This document shows, in pieces, positions 26,518-35,049 of a stretch of DNA of 64,000 nucleotides; the stretch's first letter is position 1; every line of letters begins with the position of its first letter. The stretch is from Streptomyces sp. NBC_00461 (lineage in GTDB: Bacteria; Actinomycetota; Actinomycetes; Streptomycetales; Streptomycetaceae): the NCBI RefSeq assembly GCF_036013935.1, contig NZ_CP107902.1, positions 1,054,001 through 1,118,000 of the forward strand, in the 5' to 3' direction. The notes below the pieces were generated by a model. It was not told the origin of the DNA, made no database searches, and was given only the letters and a program-made list of their open reading frames with translations. Both the position numbers and the translations under genes were made by a program.

Positions 26518-27279
26518 TCAACCGGCTCGAACGGCTTAACCGGCAGATGACCTTGGACATGACCGCTGCCTGGGCGGAGGTCCGAGGAGACAAAGACATC
26601 CACGCGGTCGTGCCGGGCGGCTGGCGGCCGAGCGTTCTGCACCGGTCTCGACCCCGATGAAGGACCGAGGTGGTTGGAGGAGCCGATCTTCAACCAGATG
26701 GACCCGGGTCAGTGGCTCGGGCCACGCGCCCAACGTCTGGAAGCGTGTTGTTGTCGCCTTTCAGGGCATGACCGCAGGCGGCCGGATGTACTTCATCAAT
26801 GAGTCCGACATCGTCATCGCCTCGGAGGGGGCGACCTTCTTCGACCCGCATGCCGGCGTCGGCATCGTCTCGGCACCGGAGCCGATCGGCAGGCTGTATC
26901 GCGCCCGCCGGGCGACGTGCTTCGCTGCGCCCCCGTCGGCAACGACGAACGGATCAGGGCCAGAACGGCCATGGGTCTGGGACTGGTCAGCGAGGTGGCC
27001 GCCCGTGAGGGATCTCTGGTCCATGCCGAGACGCTGGCAGGGACAATCGCCACACGCCGGTCGGACGCGGTGCAGGGAACCATCAAGGCGATCTGGGAAG
27101 CGCTCGACGTGCCTGCCGGCGTGGCCAACCAGCACGGCATGACGTATGTCCAGCTTGGCAATGGGACCGAGCCGCCTGGTACGGCTGCAGGCCGGGCACC
27201 GTCACAGACGCTGCGCTTGGGCGAGCAAGGCGGGGGACGCGGCGCCGCCCGGTCCGGATGGCGCCGCGTCCGCCGTAGG

Positions 27280-27711
27280 TCAGCTTGTGGATGCCGCGGA
27301 CTCCGGCACGAACAGGTCCGCGGAGCCTTCGAGAGCTGTCTCGCCCGACTGACGACGAAGCCGAAGCTCAACGGTAACGGCGCTACCTCCCTCGACCGCG
27401 GCGACCGCGACGACCTCCCCCGAGCATTCCAGGAGATCACCAGGCCAGACCAACTCTCGGAACCGGACCCCGAATCGCCGAATCCAGGCCGGCTCGAACC
27501 AATCAGAGAGGAAGGAGCCCAGGAGCGCGGCGGAGTTCATGCCCTGCGAGAACACGGTCGGGTAGCCGGCCTGCTGGGCGAAATCCTTGTCGTAGTGCAT
27601 CGGATTGAGGTCTCCTGATGCTGCCGAGTAGCGCACGATCGTCTCTGACGTGATGGGGCCGTAGGTACGTGGCTCGGCACGCTGACCGACTTCCGGTGTG
27701 GCGACGTTCAT
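27280..27711 (-). CDS. MaoC-like hydratase, C-terminal partner
   Basis: 143-residue hot-dog fold protein. YSAASGDLNPMHYD (residues 27-40) is the hydratase-2 active-site segment with the catalytic Asp/His, followed by FSQGMNSAALLG and FGVRFRELVWPGD. It overlaps the gene upstream on this strand by four bases (ATGA at 27708-27711). MaoC pairs of this kind form heteromers in which one subunit holds the active site; this is the catalytic one. It would hydrate the enoyl-CoA in the 18-35 kb module, perhaps making the interrupted crotonase at 25143 dispensable. Confidence 0.92.
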   Translation of the reverse strand: MNVATPEVGQRAEPRTYGPITSETIVRYSAASGDLNPMHYDKDFAQQAGYPTVFSQGMNSAALLGSFLSDWFEPAWIRRFGVRFRELVWPGDLLECSGEVVAVAAVEGGSAVTVELRLRRQSGETALEGSADLFVPESAASTS

Positions 27712-28139
27712 GCGTGCTCCCCCTTCGGCGCTGTACCGATGTAGGTCGCGCTCATCTCCGCGACAAGCCTTCCCGACTGGTCGTGGAACTCGGTCGTCAC
27801 GGTGACGAACTCCATCGTGCCGCCGCGGCGGCCCTGCTTCTGGTAACGCTCGGTGAGCTGCTCCCGGGCGGTGAGGGTGTGGCCGACCCGGGGAGGTTCC
27901 CCGTGGAAACGGAACTCCTGCCCGCCGTGCAGGAGCCGGGCCCTCGGGATGCCATGGTCGATCCGGTTCTCCTTCGTGGACCAACGGTGCGACGTCACCA
28001 GGAAGGTCGGCGGAACGACCGGGGCAGCTCCCGCGAAAGCGGGGTTTCCCGACTCCATGGCCTGGACGAACGCTCGCACCGCCCCGAGCTCTATAGGGAA
28101 CTCAAATGACGGTGGCGTCAGATGCGGGGCCTCAGTCAC
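27708..28139 (-). CDS. MaoC/FAS1-like dehydratase, N-terminal partner
   Basis: 143 residues from GTG 28139, which follows GAGGGAGAAA. VPPTFLVTSHRWS, RLLHGGQEFRFHGEPPRVGH and EFVTVTTEFHDQSGRLVAEM are typical of the non-catalytic hot-dog partner (FAS1_DH region). It overlaps the catalytic partner at 27711. The promoter is shared with the divergent hydratase at 28196, only 56 bases away. Confidence 0.9.
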   Translation of the reverse strand: MTEAPHLTPPSFEFPIELGAVRAFVQAMESGNPAFAGAAPVVPPTFLVTSHRWSTKENRIDHGIPRARLLHGGQEFRFHGEPPRVGHTLTAREQLTERYQKQGRRGGTMEFVTVTTEFHDQSGRLVAEMSATYIGTAPKGEHA

Positions 28140-28195
28140 GTGGTTTCTCCCTCATTGGTTGCCTAGTAAGTGACGATGATGCCAGAATAGCTGAC

Positions 28196-29041
28196 ATGAA
28201 CGACGACCAGGCAGTGGACACCCAGGCCGATGCGGTTGACGAAGAGGCAGCGCACGCTTCGATCCGTTCGGAGCTGTCGGATGGGATCCTGACCATCACC
28301 CTCGACCGGGCCGCCAAGGGCAACGCGTTGCGACCGTCGGACCGGCGGCAGGTCATCGCGCTACTCCAGAGCGCACACGAGACCGCCGCCGTGCGGTGCG
28401 TCGTCCTGCGTGCCGCGGGGCGGCACTTCTGCACCGGTGCGGACGTCACCGGCCTCCGCCGAACAGACGCCGAGACGGTTGTCGGGGAGGTCAGCAGGCG
28501 AATCATGGGCGGCGCCCAGCAGCTGATCGCTGCCGTCTTGGACTGCGACAAGCCAGTGATCGCTGTCGTCCAGGGTGCGGCGGCGGGGATGGGAGCTCAC
28601 CTGGCCCTCGCGGCGGATTTCGTGATCGCCACGGAGGAAGCGGTCTTCATCGAGTCGTTCGTTCTGCGCGGCATCACGGTCGACGCGGCCGGCGCCTACC
28701 TGCTCACTCGTCACCTCGGCATGCGCAAGGCCAAGGAACTGGCCCTGCTCGGCGACCGTCTTCCGGCCGAGGACGCGTTGCGGCTCGGACTAGTCAATTG
28801 GGTCGTGTCCGGTGACGATTTGGCATCCACGGTCTCCGCACTGGCCACCAGGTTGGCCGCAGCCCCCACCACCGCACTCGCGCTGACCAAACGCCTCTTC
28901 AACGTCGCCCTCGATCAGGATCGAGCGTCCTCCTTCGCCTTCGAGGGTCTGATGCAGGAGGCACAGAGCCACTCCATCGACTCCACGGAGGGCGTGGCCG
29001 CATTTCTGGAGAATCGCGCTCCCGTTTTCCGTGGCGTGTGA
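28196..29041 (+). CDS. Enoyl-CoA hydratase/isomerase family protein
   Basis: 281-residue crotonase-fold protein: ILTITLDRAAKGNALRPSD, FCTGADVTGLRR, VVQGAAAGMGAHLALAADF and FIESFVLRGITVDAAGAYLL. The start ATG 28196 has no ribosome binding site. A promoter-like pair TTGCCT (28159-28164), 18 bases, CAGAAT (28183-28188) would put the transcription start at or near the ATG, so it may be leaderless. It begins a + strand operon with the DUF35 protein and SDR that follow. It resembles the gene at 16132 in its FxExFVxRG..VxAGGAYLL segment. Confidence 0.93.
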   Translation: MNDDQAVDTQADAVDEEAAHASIRSELSDGILTITLDRAAKGNALRPSDRRQVIALLQSAHETAAVRCVVLRAAGRHFCTGADVTGLRRTDAETVVGEVSRRIMGGAQQLIAAVLDCDKPVIAVVQGAAAGMGAHLALAADFVIATEEAVFIESFVLRGITVDAAGAYLLTRHLGMRKAKELALLGDRLPAEDALRLGLVNWVVSGDDLASTVSALATRLAAAPTTALALTKRLFNVALDQDRASSFAFEGLMQEAQSHSIDSTEGVAAFLENRAPVFRGV

Positions 29042-29054
29042 GAAAGGATCTCTC

Positions 29055-29468
29055 GTGACTCGTGCCGACCGCCGGGACCTGCCCACCGTAGAGCCGGACA
29101 CACAGCCGTACTGGGACGCGATCCGCGATCGTGGCGTCCTACTCATCGCCCACTGCACGGACTGCGACCGGGTACACCACTACCCGCGTCCCTTCTGCCC
29201 GTTTTGCTGGAGCTGCGCCGTCGAGCCTCGTCCTGCCAGCGGCCGCGCCTCGCTGTACACGTTCTCCACGGTCTATGTCAACGACTTGCCGCCGTTCGCC
29301 GATCGCGTTCCGTACGTAGCCGCCCTCGTCGAGCTCGAGGAGGGGCCCCGGTTGATGACCACCATCGTGGACTGCGCTCCAGAGGACCTCCACATCGGGA
29401 TGGCTCTGACCGTCCGGGCCGAGCCGCTCGACGAGACATTGTCGGCTCCGGTCTTCGTACCTGCCTGA
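29055..29468 (+). CDS. DUF35 OB-fold zinc-ribbon protein
   Basis: 137 residues from GTG 29055, which follows AAAGGA. The zinc ribbon is HCTDCDRVHHYPRPFCPFC, followed by an OB-fold (SLYTFSTVYVNDLPPF, VPYVAALVELEEGPRLMT). In characterised cases (steroid side-chain aldolase/thiolases) DUF35 proteins bind the SCP-x thiolase and form the active complex; the likely partner here is the thiolase at 21240. It lies 13 bases after the hydratase and is co-transcribed. Confidence 0.92.
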   Translation: MTRADRRDLPTVEPDTQPYWDAIRDRGVLLIAHCTDCDRVHHYPRPFCPFCWSCAVEPRPASGRASLYTFSTVYVNDLPPFADRVPYVAALVELEEGPRLMTTIVDCAPEDLHIGMALTVRAEPLDETLSAPVFVPA

Positions 29469-29562
29469 GTCCGCGCTGTCCTCACCACATCACCGGCACG
29501 CCGGCGACCGCACCGGCCGTGTCACCACAAGGTGACAAGACAAGAAGGAGAATCACCACCTC

Positions 29563-30483
29563 ATGCCTGGACTGTTGGATGGCAAGGTCGCCATCGTCAC
29601 GGGAGCCGCGCACGGTATCGGCCGGGGTCATGCCCTGGAACTGGCCAAGCAAGGAGCGGCCGTCGTCGTCAACGACCTCGGGACGACGATCTCGGGCGAC
29701 GGATCCGGCCGCGACGCCGACGTTGTCGTCGACATCATCCGGTCACGCGGTGGACGAGCCATCGCGGACTACGGCGATGTCGGCGACGAGGACCAGGTGG
29801 AGGCACTGGTCGATCGGGCTTGGACGGAGTACGGGCGCGTGGACATCCTCGTGAACAACGCCGGCATCGTGCGGGATCGAGCCATCTGGAACATGCCGGT
29901 CACCGATTTCGACCTGGTGATGCGCGTGCACGTCCGCGGAACGTGGCTGGCGTGCCGTTCGGTCGCCCGCCGATGGCGCACGACCGCCAAAGCCTCCACG
30001 GGTACGACGTACGGCCGCATCATCAACACGGTCTCCGGTGCCGGGCTCCTGGGTCACTTCGGTCAGTCGAACTACGCGACCGCCAAGTCGGCGATCGCAG
30101 GCCTGACGCTCACCCTCAGTCTGGAACTGGCAAGCATCGGAGTGACCGTCAATGCGATCGGGCCCGGTGGCCTTACCCGTCTCTCCGCGTCCGGCAAGGA
30201 TGATGTCGTCCCCGAGCCGGACGAACGTCCCGAGGACTCCTTCGATCCCCTGGACGCCTCCCTTTGCTCCCCTGTCGTCGCGTGGCTCGCGAGCGAGCAG
30301 GCCAGCCAAATCTCCGGACAGGTCATCCGAGCAATCGGCGACAAGATCTATCTCATGGGCGGATGGACCGAGGACGCGGTCGCCTGCAGCAACGAGCAGC
30401 GCTGGGATGCCACCAGACTCGGTGAGGTATTCGGCACCGAGATCTTCGGGACACGAGCGCGTGGACTCCGGCTGGGCGGCTGA
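29563..30483 (+). CDS. Short-chain dehydrogenase/reductase (3-hydroxyacyl-CoA type)
   Basis: 306-residue classical SDR: TGAAHGIGRGHA cofactor loop, NDLG acidic turn, LVNNAGIVRD, and SNYATAKSAIAG carrying the catalytic tyrosine and lysine. The long C-terminal part (SQISGQVIRAIGDKIYLMGGW) resembles the dehydrogenase domain of peroxisomal multifunctional enzyme type 2, so oxidation of a 3-hydroxyacyl-CoA produced by the MaoC pair is likely. ATG 29563 is preceded by GAAGGAGA. It is the last gene of the + strand operon. Confidence 0.92.
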   Translation: MPGLLDGKVAIVTGAAHGIGRGHALELAKQGAAVVVNDLGTTISGDGSGRDADVVVDIIRSRGGRAIADYGDVGDEDQVEALVDRAWTEYGRVDILVNNAGIVRDRAIWNMPVTDFDLVMRVHVRGTWLACRSVARRWRTTAKASTGTTYGRIINTVSGAGLLGHFGQSNYATAKSAIAGLTLTLSLELASIGVTVNAIGPGGLTRLSASGKDDVVPEPDERPEDSFDPLDASLCSPVVAWLASEQASQISGQVIRAIGDKIYLMGGWTEDAVACSNEQRWDATRLGEVFGTEIFGTRARGLRLGG

Positions 30484-30639
30484 CCGCGCGGTGGGAGAAG
30501 GTCCGTGACCGGAGGTGGTGCGGCCTGCTGACCACCGGTCGGTAAGACACGGCTCGTTCTCCCCCGACGGAGGTCCGGTCGACGAATTCGCTCAACCGTG
30601 GGCTTCCATGGAACAGGGCGGACAAACTGCCTACGCAGC

Positions 30640-30810
30640 ATCAACTTCACCGATTGCAAGGCCGCTTGCTGCGACCTCGCACCCGATCCCGGCTGCGGTC
30701 AGGTGCCGGTACAGGTACGAAGCCGGTCGGCCGGTCTCGTAGGCGACCACCACCGCGCCTGGCAGGTCGCTGACCCAGTAACTCAGCTGCGAGAACGCCA
30801 CGCCGGAGCG
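30640..30810 (-). pseudogene. IS110-family transposase fragment
   Basis: Minus-strand frame reading LSYWVSDLPGAVVVAYETGR followed by PASYLYRHLTAAGIGCEVAA, the RuvC-like N-terminal section of IS110/IS116/IS902 transposases (compare ECTGSHGAGLARYL in the element at 45-46 kb). Only about 55 codons remain. Confidence 0.65.
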
Positions 30811-30859
30811 GATGTGGTCGCCGCCGGCCGCATGATGCAGGCATCGCTGGAGCATGTCG

Positions 30860-31330
30860 CCAACTGTGCCTGGTGCAGAAGGTCTTCGCTGGCGCAAGCT
30901 CGCGATCTGGGTCGCCGCCGCGGAACAGGCCCTGAGCATGGACGACGTGCGGGAAGGGCCGTGCCTGTTCCTGGAAACCATGTGCGAACTCCAGGCCCGC
31001 GACCGGGGCTTCAACGACTTCGCCTCGATCCGGCTGCCTGAGAACGTCTGCCTGGCCAGCCAGCAGACCCGGATCCATGACCCGGCGTGCGCATCGTCGA
31101 ACGGGCGCGAGAGCAGGGCCGCCTACGACCCGACCTGGTACCCGAGGACCTCGCCTTCGTCATCTGGTCCCACAGCCGGATCATCGAGGCGCCCGACGGG
31201 ATCGCCCGCACGCATGGCGCCGCCACCTGTACCTGATGCTCGACGGCTTCCGCGCCGAGCGCGCCCACCGACGCCGCACCCGAGACGTGGCGTCGGCTCG
31301 TCGCCTGCCTCATCCATCGCCTGGTAGGTG
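30860..31330 (+). pseudogene. TetR regulator, headless and frameshifted
   Basis: The ligand-binding part of a TetR protein appears in three frames: ALSMDDVREGPCLFLETMCE and LQARDRGFNDFASIRLP (to about 31050), then VRIVERAREQGRLRPDL and VPEDLAFVIWSHSRIIEA, then AWRRHLYLMLDGFRAERAH. The helix-turn-helix is gone; the IS110 fragment sits where it should be. The PEDLAFVIWSHSRI helix is characteristic of the C-terminal domain. Confidence 0.72.
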
Positions 31331-31755
31331 AATTGGTCGAAGAGCGCGTCGTAGGCCATCGTGTCGACCACCATTGTGTAGCAGTACTTGAAGCCGGTCC
31401 CGGACTTCGACAGCAGGTGCGGGGCCTGGCTCATCGACTGCATGCCGCCGACAGCGACGACATCATGCTCCCGGACACGGATCATCTGGCCGGCGGTGGC
31501 GATCGCCTTCACCCTGGCCACGCAACCTTGATGAGTGTCACCGCCGGCATCATCATCGCGTTACCACCCTTGACGGCGACCGTCGAGCGGTGTTCTGCCC
31601 GCATCCGGCCTGGATGACGTGCCGACGACGACGTAGTCGACCTGGTCCCCGCCTATCCTGGCCTTCTCCCGCCGGTTCACGATTCCACCCAGATCGGTGG
31701 CGGGCTCGAGCCGGACAGACCGCGGAGCAGCCGGCCCGTCGCGTGCGGGCATCCG
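31325..31755 (-). pseudogene. Classical thiolase (acetyl-CoA acetyltransferase) fragment
   Basis: N-terminal third of a thiolase in several frames on the minus strand: ATDLGGIV then IGGDQVDYVVVG, a short piece MMMPAVTLIKVAW, then VKAIATAGQMIRVREHDVV and AVGGMQSMSQAPHLLSKSG. The active-cysteine region (normally NKVCLSG) reads IKVAWPG, so the nucleophile is lost. The remaining two thirds of the gene are absent. Confidence 0.78.
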
Positions 31756-31808
31756 CGACGATGACCGCTGTGGGTGCTTCGACTCTTACTACTTGCTCCT
31801 CCTGTCGA

Positions 31809-33347
31809 TCAGCGGCCCACGCCGGCGGCAGATACCGGGGCGGTCTCGGTGGTCACGGAGGCCTTCGCCAACTCGCGCAGCGCGCTCCGATTGATCTTGT
31901 GCATCGCGTTCGCCGGCAGCTCCTGGATAACATGCAGAACGTCCGGCGCCTTGTAGTCGGCCAGGTTTCGTCGTACGAACTCCCGCAACTCATCCAAGGT
32001 GACCGTCTCACCGGGTACCGGCACCACGAAGGCAACACCAATCTCACCGATAGTCGGCGCCGGAGCAGCGACGATGCTGACATTGGCGACTTTCGGGTGG
32101 GTGACCAACAGGCTCTCCACCTCGGCGGGATAGACGTTGTAGCCGCCGCGGATGTACATGTCGCTGGAGCGGCCGGTGAGCACGAGGTTGCCGTCGGCAT
32201 CGAGATAGCCGAGATCGCCCGTCAGCAGCCAGCCCTCGGAGTCGAATGCCTTCGCCGTCCGTGCCGGGTCGTTCCAGTAGCCGCGCATCACGCAGGCCCC
32301 ACGGATGCGGACCATGCCGACTTCCCCCTCGTCGGCCAGCACGGAAACCTCCATGCCGACTTGGGGGCGGCCCACGGTGCGGAATTGCACCTCCGGCGGG
32401 TCCTCAGGTCGGGTGCCGGCGATGCTCGGGCTCTCCGTCATCGCATAGCGGACCACGAGCGGGCAGCCGAGGACCTCCTTGACCCGCTCCACCAACTCGG
32501 GTCGTGCGGGAGCGGTCGCGCTGAGCCCCACGCGGACGGAGCCGAGGTCGAGCTCGTCGATGCCGGGAAACTGAACAAGCTTCTCCCACTGGGTCGGTAC
32601 GGCGCCGATCACCGTGACTCTCTCCTCGACGATCTGCCGCAGCATGGAGTCCACCGACCATGGCATCACGCCAATGATCACGGTCGTCAGGTGGTGGATC
32701 TGGTCCCACAGGCGCGCCATGTAGCCGGCGTGCGGGAATGGTGTGGGAACCAGTCTGCGGTCACCGGGTGTGCTCATCGGTCCGGCAGCGTCGGAGACGG
32801 CCTTGAGGTTGCGGTGGTCAAGGTAGGGGCCCTTGGGGTTCCCGGTCGTACCACTGGTCCACATGATCACGACCGGGTCCGCGGGGTTGCACTGGCCACG
32901 CGGCAGGTCGACCGCCACGCGAGCGTAGATCCCCGCCAGCTCGGAACGAAGGAGGGACCGCGGCTCGCCGGGCAGCGGCGGGGTGGCCAGCGTGCCATCA
33001 CGCACCACCAGCCGTGGCAAGCATGTCTGGGCGATCGCCTCCATCTCCTGGGGCCCGAGCCGAGTGTTGAGTGCGGTGGTGACAGCACCGAGCTTCGCGA
33101 TCGCCGCGAACACGACGGCGAAGTCACACGAGTTGGGCATCACGAGCGCCACGACGTCGCCCCGGCCGACACCGCGTCGGCGGAGCTCCTCCGCCACCAG
33201 ATCGGAGCGGAGATGCCACTCTGCAAAGCTCATCCGATCGTCGGGACCGACGTACGCGTCGCGCTCCCCCTGTTGGGCGGCCGCCGCCGCCAACAGATGG
33301 TCGACGGTGTCGAAATCGCCGCTCACCACGAGGGTTTCATGCTGCAT
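31809..33347 (-). CDS. Acyl-CoA synthetase (AMP-forming ligase)
   Basis: 512-residue ligase with a canonical phosphate loop WTSGTTGNPKGPYL, YAMTESPS, the hinge GDLGYLDADGNLVLTGRSSD, GGYNVYPAEVE and the C-terminal lysine in NAMHKINRSAL. The start at 33347 gives MQHETLVVSGDFDTVDHLL with GAGAGGAAG upstream on this strand. The divergent region contains TGTCAGAT at 33560 shared with the regulator at 33623. It gives the module a second ligase, distinct in sequence from the one at 23527. Confidence 0.93.
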   Translation of the reverse strand: MQHETLVVSGDFDTVDHLLAAAAAQQGERDAYVGPDDRMSFAEWHLRSDLVAEELRRRGVGRGDVVALVMPNSCDFAVVFAAIAKLGAVTTALNTRLGPQEMEAIAQTCLPRLVVRDGTLATPPLPGEPRSLLRSELAGIYARVAVDLPRGQCNPADPVVIMWTSGTTGNPKGPYLDHRNLKAVSDAAGPMSTPGDRRLVPTPFPHAGYMARLWDQIHHLTTVIIGVMPWSVDSMLRQIVEERVTVIGAVPTQWEKLVQFPGIDELDLGSVRVGLSATAPARPELVERVKEVLGCPLVVRYAMTESPSIAGTRPEDPPEVQFRTVGRPQVGMEVSVLADEGEVGMVRIRGACVMRGYWNDPARTAKAFDSEGWLLTGDLGYLDADGNLVLTGRSSDMYIRGGYNVYPAEVESLLVTHPKVANVSIVAAPAPTIGEIGVAFVVPVPGETVTLDELREFVRRNLADYKAPDVLHVIQELPANAMHKINRSALRELAKASVTTETAPVSAAGVGR

Positions 33348-33559
33348 GAACTTCCTCTCCGAACGAAGTTATCGAGCCGCGCTCCTCCCCTCGGCACTGT
33401 AGGACGGGCGCCCGGGCGCGAGAAGCCTCGCCAGCAGTTCGGCATCCCCCCTACATGTACGAAGAATGCCGGTCGGTGCTCAACCCACATACCGAGACCC
33501 CGGTTGCTCGGACCACCGGCTCAGCCGGTCGTCTCCGACCTGCAGATCCTTGTACACGC

Positions 33560-33567
33560 TGTCAGAT
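33560..33567. promoter_or_regulatory. TGTCAGAT motif between divergent genes
   Basis: TTGTACACGC followed by TGTCAGAT. It lies 213 bases from the ligase start (33347, minus) and 56 bases before the regulator start (33623, plus). Confidence 0.45.
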
Positions 33568-33622
33568 ATGGCCATACTGGCTATGGCGCACGCCACTCAC
33601 CGTCGAGTTCGCGGAGGCTTCA

Positions 33623-34975
33623 GTGCACAACGACCGGCGTACCAATCCGCGCCCTGCGCCCCCGCTGGGCCTGACCGTGCCCACTAGATCGTCTGCGCCA
33701 AATGGCGGCCACCGCGGAACGGCCCTCGTGGTCGCGGACACAGAGCTCGGCGCCGCGGCCACATCCAGCGCCTTGGCTGCCATCGGCTGGAAGTGCGTGT
33801 GCACCACCGACCTGGACCGGGCATCGTGGCTGGTCTTGGTGCGCAACTTCGGACTCCTCTTCGTCGCCGGCACCTCGGATCCGTGGGCGATCGGCACCGT
33901 GTCGCTTCTGAGGCCGCTCTCCCGGGCTCCCATGGTCGCGCTGTCGTCGCCTGGCACGCAGTCCGAGCCCACTTTGCTCAACGCCGGAGCAGACCTGGTG
34001 TTGGAGCAGGGCTACTCCGGCGATCTGTTGCGAGCCGGCACCGACGCGCTCCTGCGCCGAGCCATCCCGAACCAGGCCGAGCTGCGGTTCCTGGAGAGCC
34101 CGGGCCTCCGGGTCGACCTGCTGGCTCGCAGAGTCACGGTTGACGGCCAGCAGGTCAGCCTTACCCCCACCGAGTTCGACCTGCTTCGCGTGCTGATGGG
34201 CCAGCCCTTCGTCGCGATCCGGCACCACGAGATCCTCAAGGAGGTCTGGGACTGGAAGCACACAGACGACCGCAACGCCCTGCGCCTGCAGATCAACCGA
34301 CTGCGCAAGAAGCTGGAGGCCTCCGGTGAGCGTCGCTACATCCGCGCGGCGCGCGGCATCGGGTACAGCTTCGACCAGCCCGTCACGGAACTGGCCGCCC
34401 ATCAGAAGAAGGGCACCGGTGTGGAGGACAGCAACTACGTGGCGACCTGGGAAGATCGTCTGAGCACGCTCATCCAGTCGCTCTTCGCCACCCACAGCCG
34501 GCTTGAGGCATGCCGGGCCCTCGTTGACCTCGCGGCCGACGACAGCCTGTGTGACGGTGCGGCCGTGTTCGCCCGGCGCCCGGGCTCGAACTTGCTGGAT
34601 CTGGTCGCGCAGGCCGGGATGCCGGAGGAGTGGCAGACCTCGGTAGCGGCAGGCGTGCCGCTAGACGGCGGATACCTCTCGGCCGACACCTTCAACACCC
34701 GGGCGATCCGGCGAGTCGTCGACATCACAAAGTTCAAGCGCCGTTATCCGGCGACGGTAAAGCTGACGCGCTTGGCCGAAACCGAAGTACCCTCGATCCT
34801 CTCGATTCCCCTGGCCGATGCCCATGGCACCTGGGGCCAGGTCGGCTTCGTCAGACGCTCCGACAGCCCCTTCACGCCTTTGCAGTGCATAGTGCTGGAG
34901 GCAGCCGGAGCCGTTCTCAGCGGCCTGTTTCCACGCCACCTGGGCGAGCCGGACGGCACGCTCGCCGCCATCTGA
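33623..34975 (+). CDS. OmpR-type winged-helix regulator with pseudo-receiver and GAF-like domain
   Basis: 450 residues from GTG 33623, chosen because GGAGG lies five bases upstream; the open frame begins earlier at 33455. Residues ~30-145 fold like a response-regulator receiver by pattern, but the phospho-acceptor aspartate is replaced (LLFVAGTSD where LVLLDLxLPD is normal) and the conserved lysine of LTKPF reads LEQGY. Residues ~158-255 are a Trans_Reg_C winged helix (LTPTEFDLLRVLMGQ; LRLQINRLRKKLEA; RAARGIGYSF). Residues ~275-440 look like a GAF sensor (LATHSRLEACRALVDLAADD and PSILSIPLADAHGTWGQVGF). So it probably responds to a ligand, not to a kinase. It shares a promoter region with the ligase. 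Confidence 0.87.
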   Translation: MHNDRRTNPRPAPPLGLTVPTRSSAPNGGHRGTALVVADTELGAAATSSALAAIGWKCVCTTDLDRASWLVLVRNFGLLFVAGTSDPWAIGTVSLLRPLSRAPMVALSSPGTQSEPTLLNAGADLVLEQGYSGDLLRAGTDALLRRAIPNQAELRFLESPGLRVDLLARRVTVDGQQVSLTPTEFDLLRVLMGQPFVAIRHHEILKEVWDWKHTDDRNALRLQINRLRKKLEASGERRYIRAARGIGYSFDQPVTELAAHQKKGTGVEDSNYVATWEDRLSTLIQSLFATHSRLEACRALVDLAADDSLCDGAAVFARRPGSNLLDLVAQAGMPEEWQTSVAAGVPLDGGYLSADTFNTRAIRRVVDITKFKRRYPATVKLTRLAETEVPSILSIPLADAHGTWGQVGFVRRSDSPFTPLQCIVLEAAGAVLSGLFPRHLGEPDGTLAAI

Positions 34976-34986
34976 CGCTGTCACCG

Positions 34987-35008
34987 GGATCATTGGACCC
35001 AGTGATCC
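34987..35008 (+). terminator. Possible hairpin after regulator gene
   Basis: GGATCA ... TGATCC with a 10-base loop, between the convergent regulator and broken maoC genes. The stem is short. Confidence 0.4.
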
Positions 35009-35049
35009 ACGGGTCACGCCAGGAAGAAGTCGGCAGTCCCGGTGATCAC

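Larger units (their letters stand above)
25143..27160 (+). pseudogene. Enoyl-CoA hydratase gene split by an ISAs1-type element
   Basis: ATG 25143 begins MRYETMLFEVAASVATIT, the start of a crotonase. The insertion at 25198-26508 interrupts it inside the ITLNR motif, and the reading continues after the element as LNRLERLNRQMTLDMTAAWA. Further pieces follow in shifting frames: GRAFCTGLDPDEGPRW and EEPIFNQMDPGQWLGPR; VVVAFQGMTAGGRMYFINES; FFDPHAGVGIVSAPEPIG; VGNDERIRARTAMGLGLVSE. At least three frameshifts lie downstream of the insertion, so the gene has decayed since it was disrupted. It was the second gene of the ligase operon. Confidence 0.9.

Noticed and set aside
31590..33674. 694-codon + strand open frame
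   Set aside because: Lies antisense to an intact acyl-CoA ligase; His/Arg-rich translation without domains.
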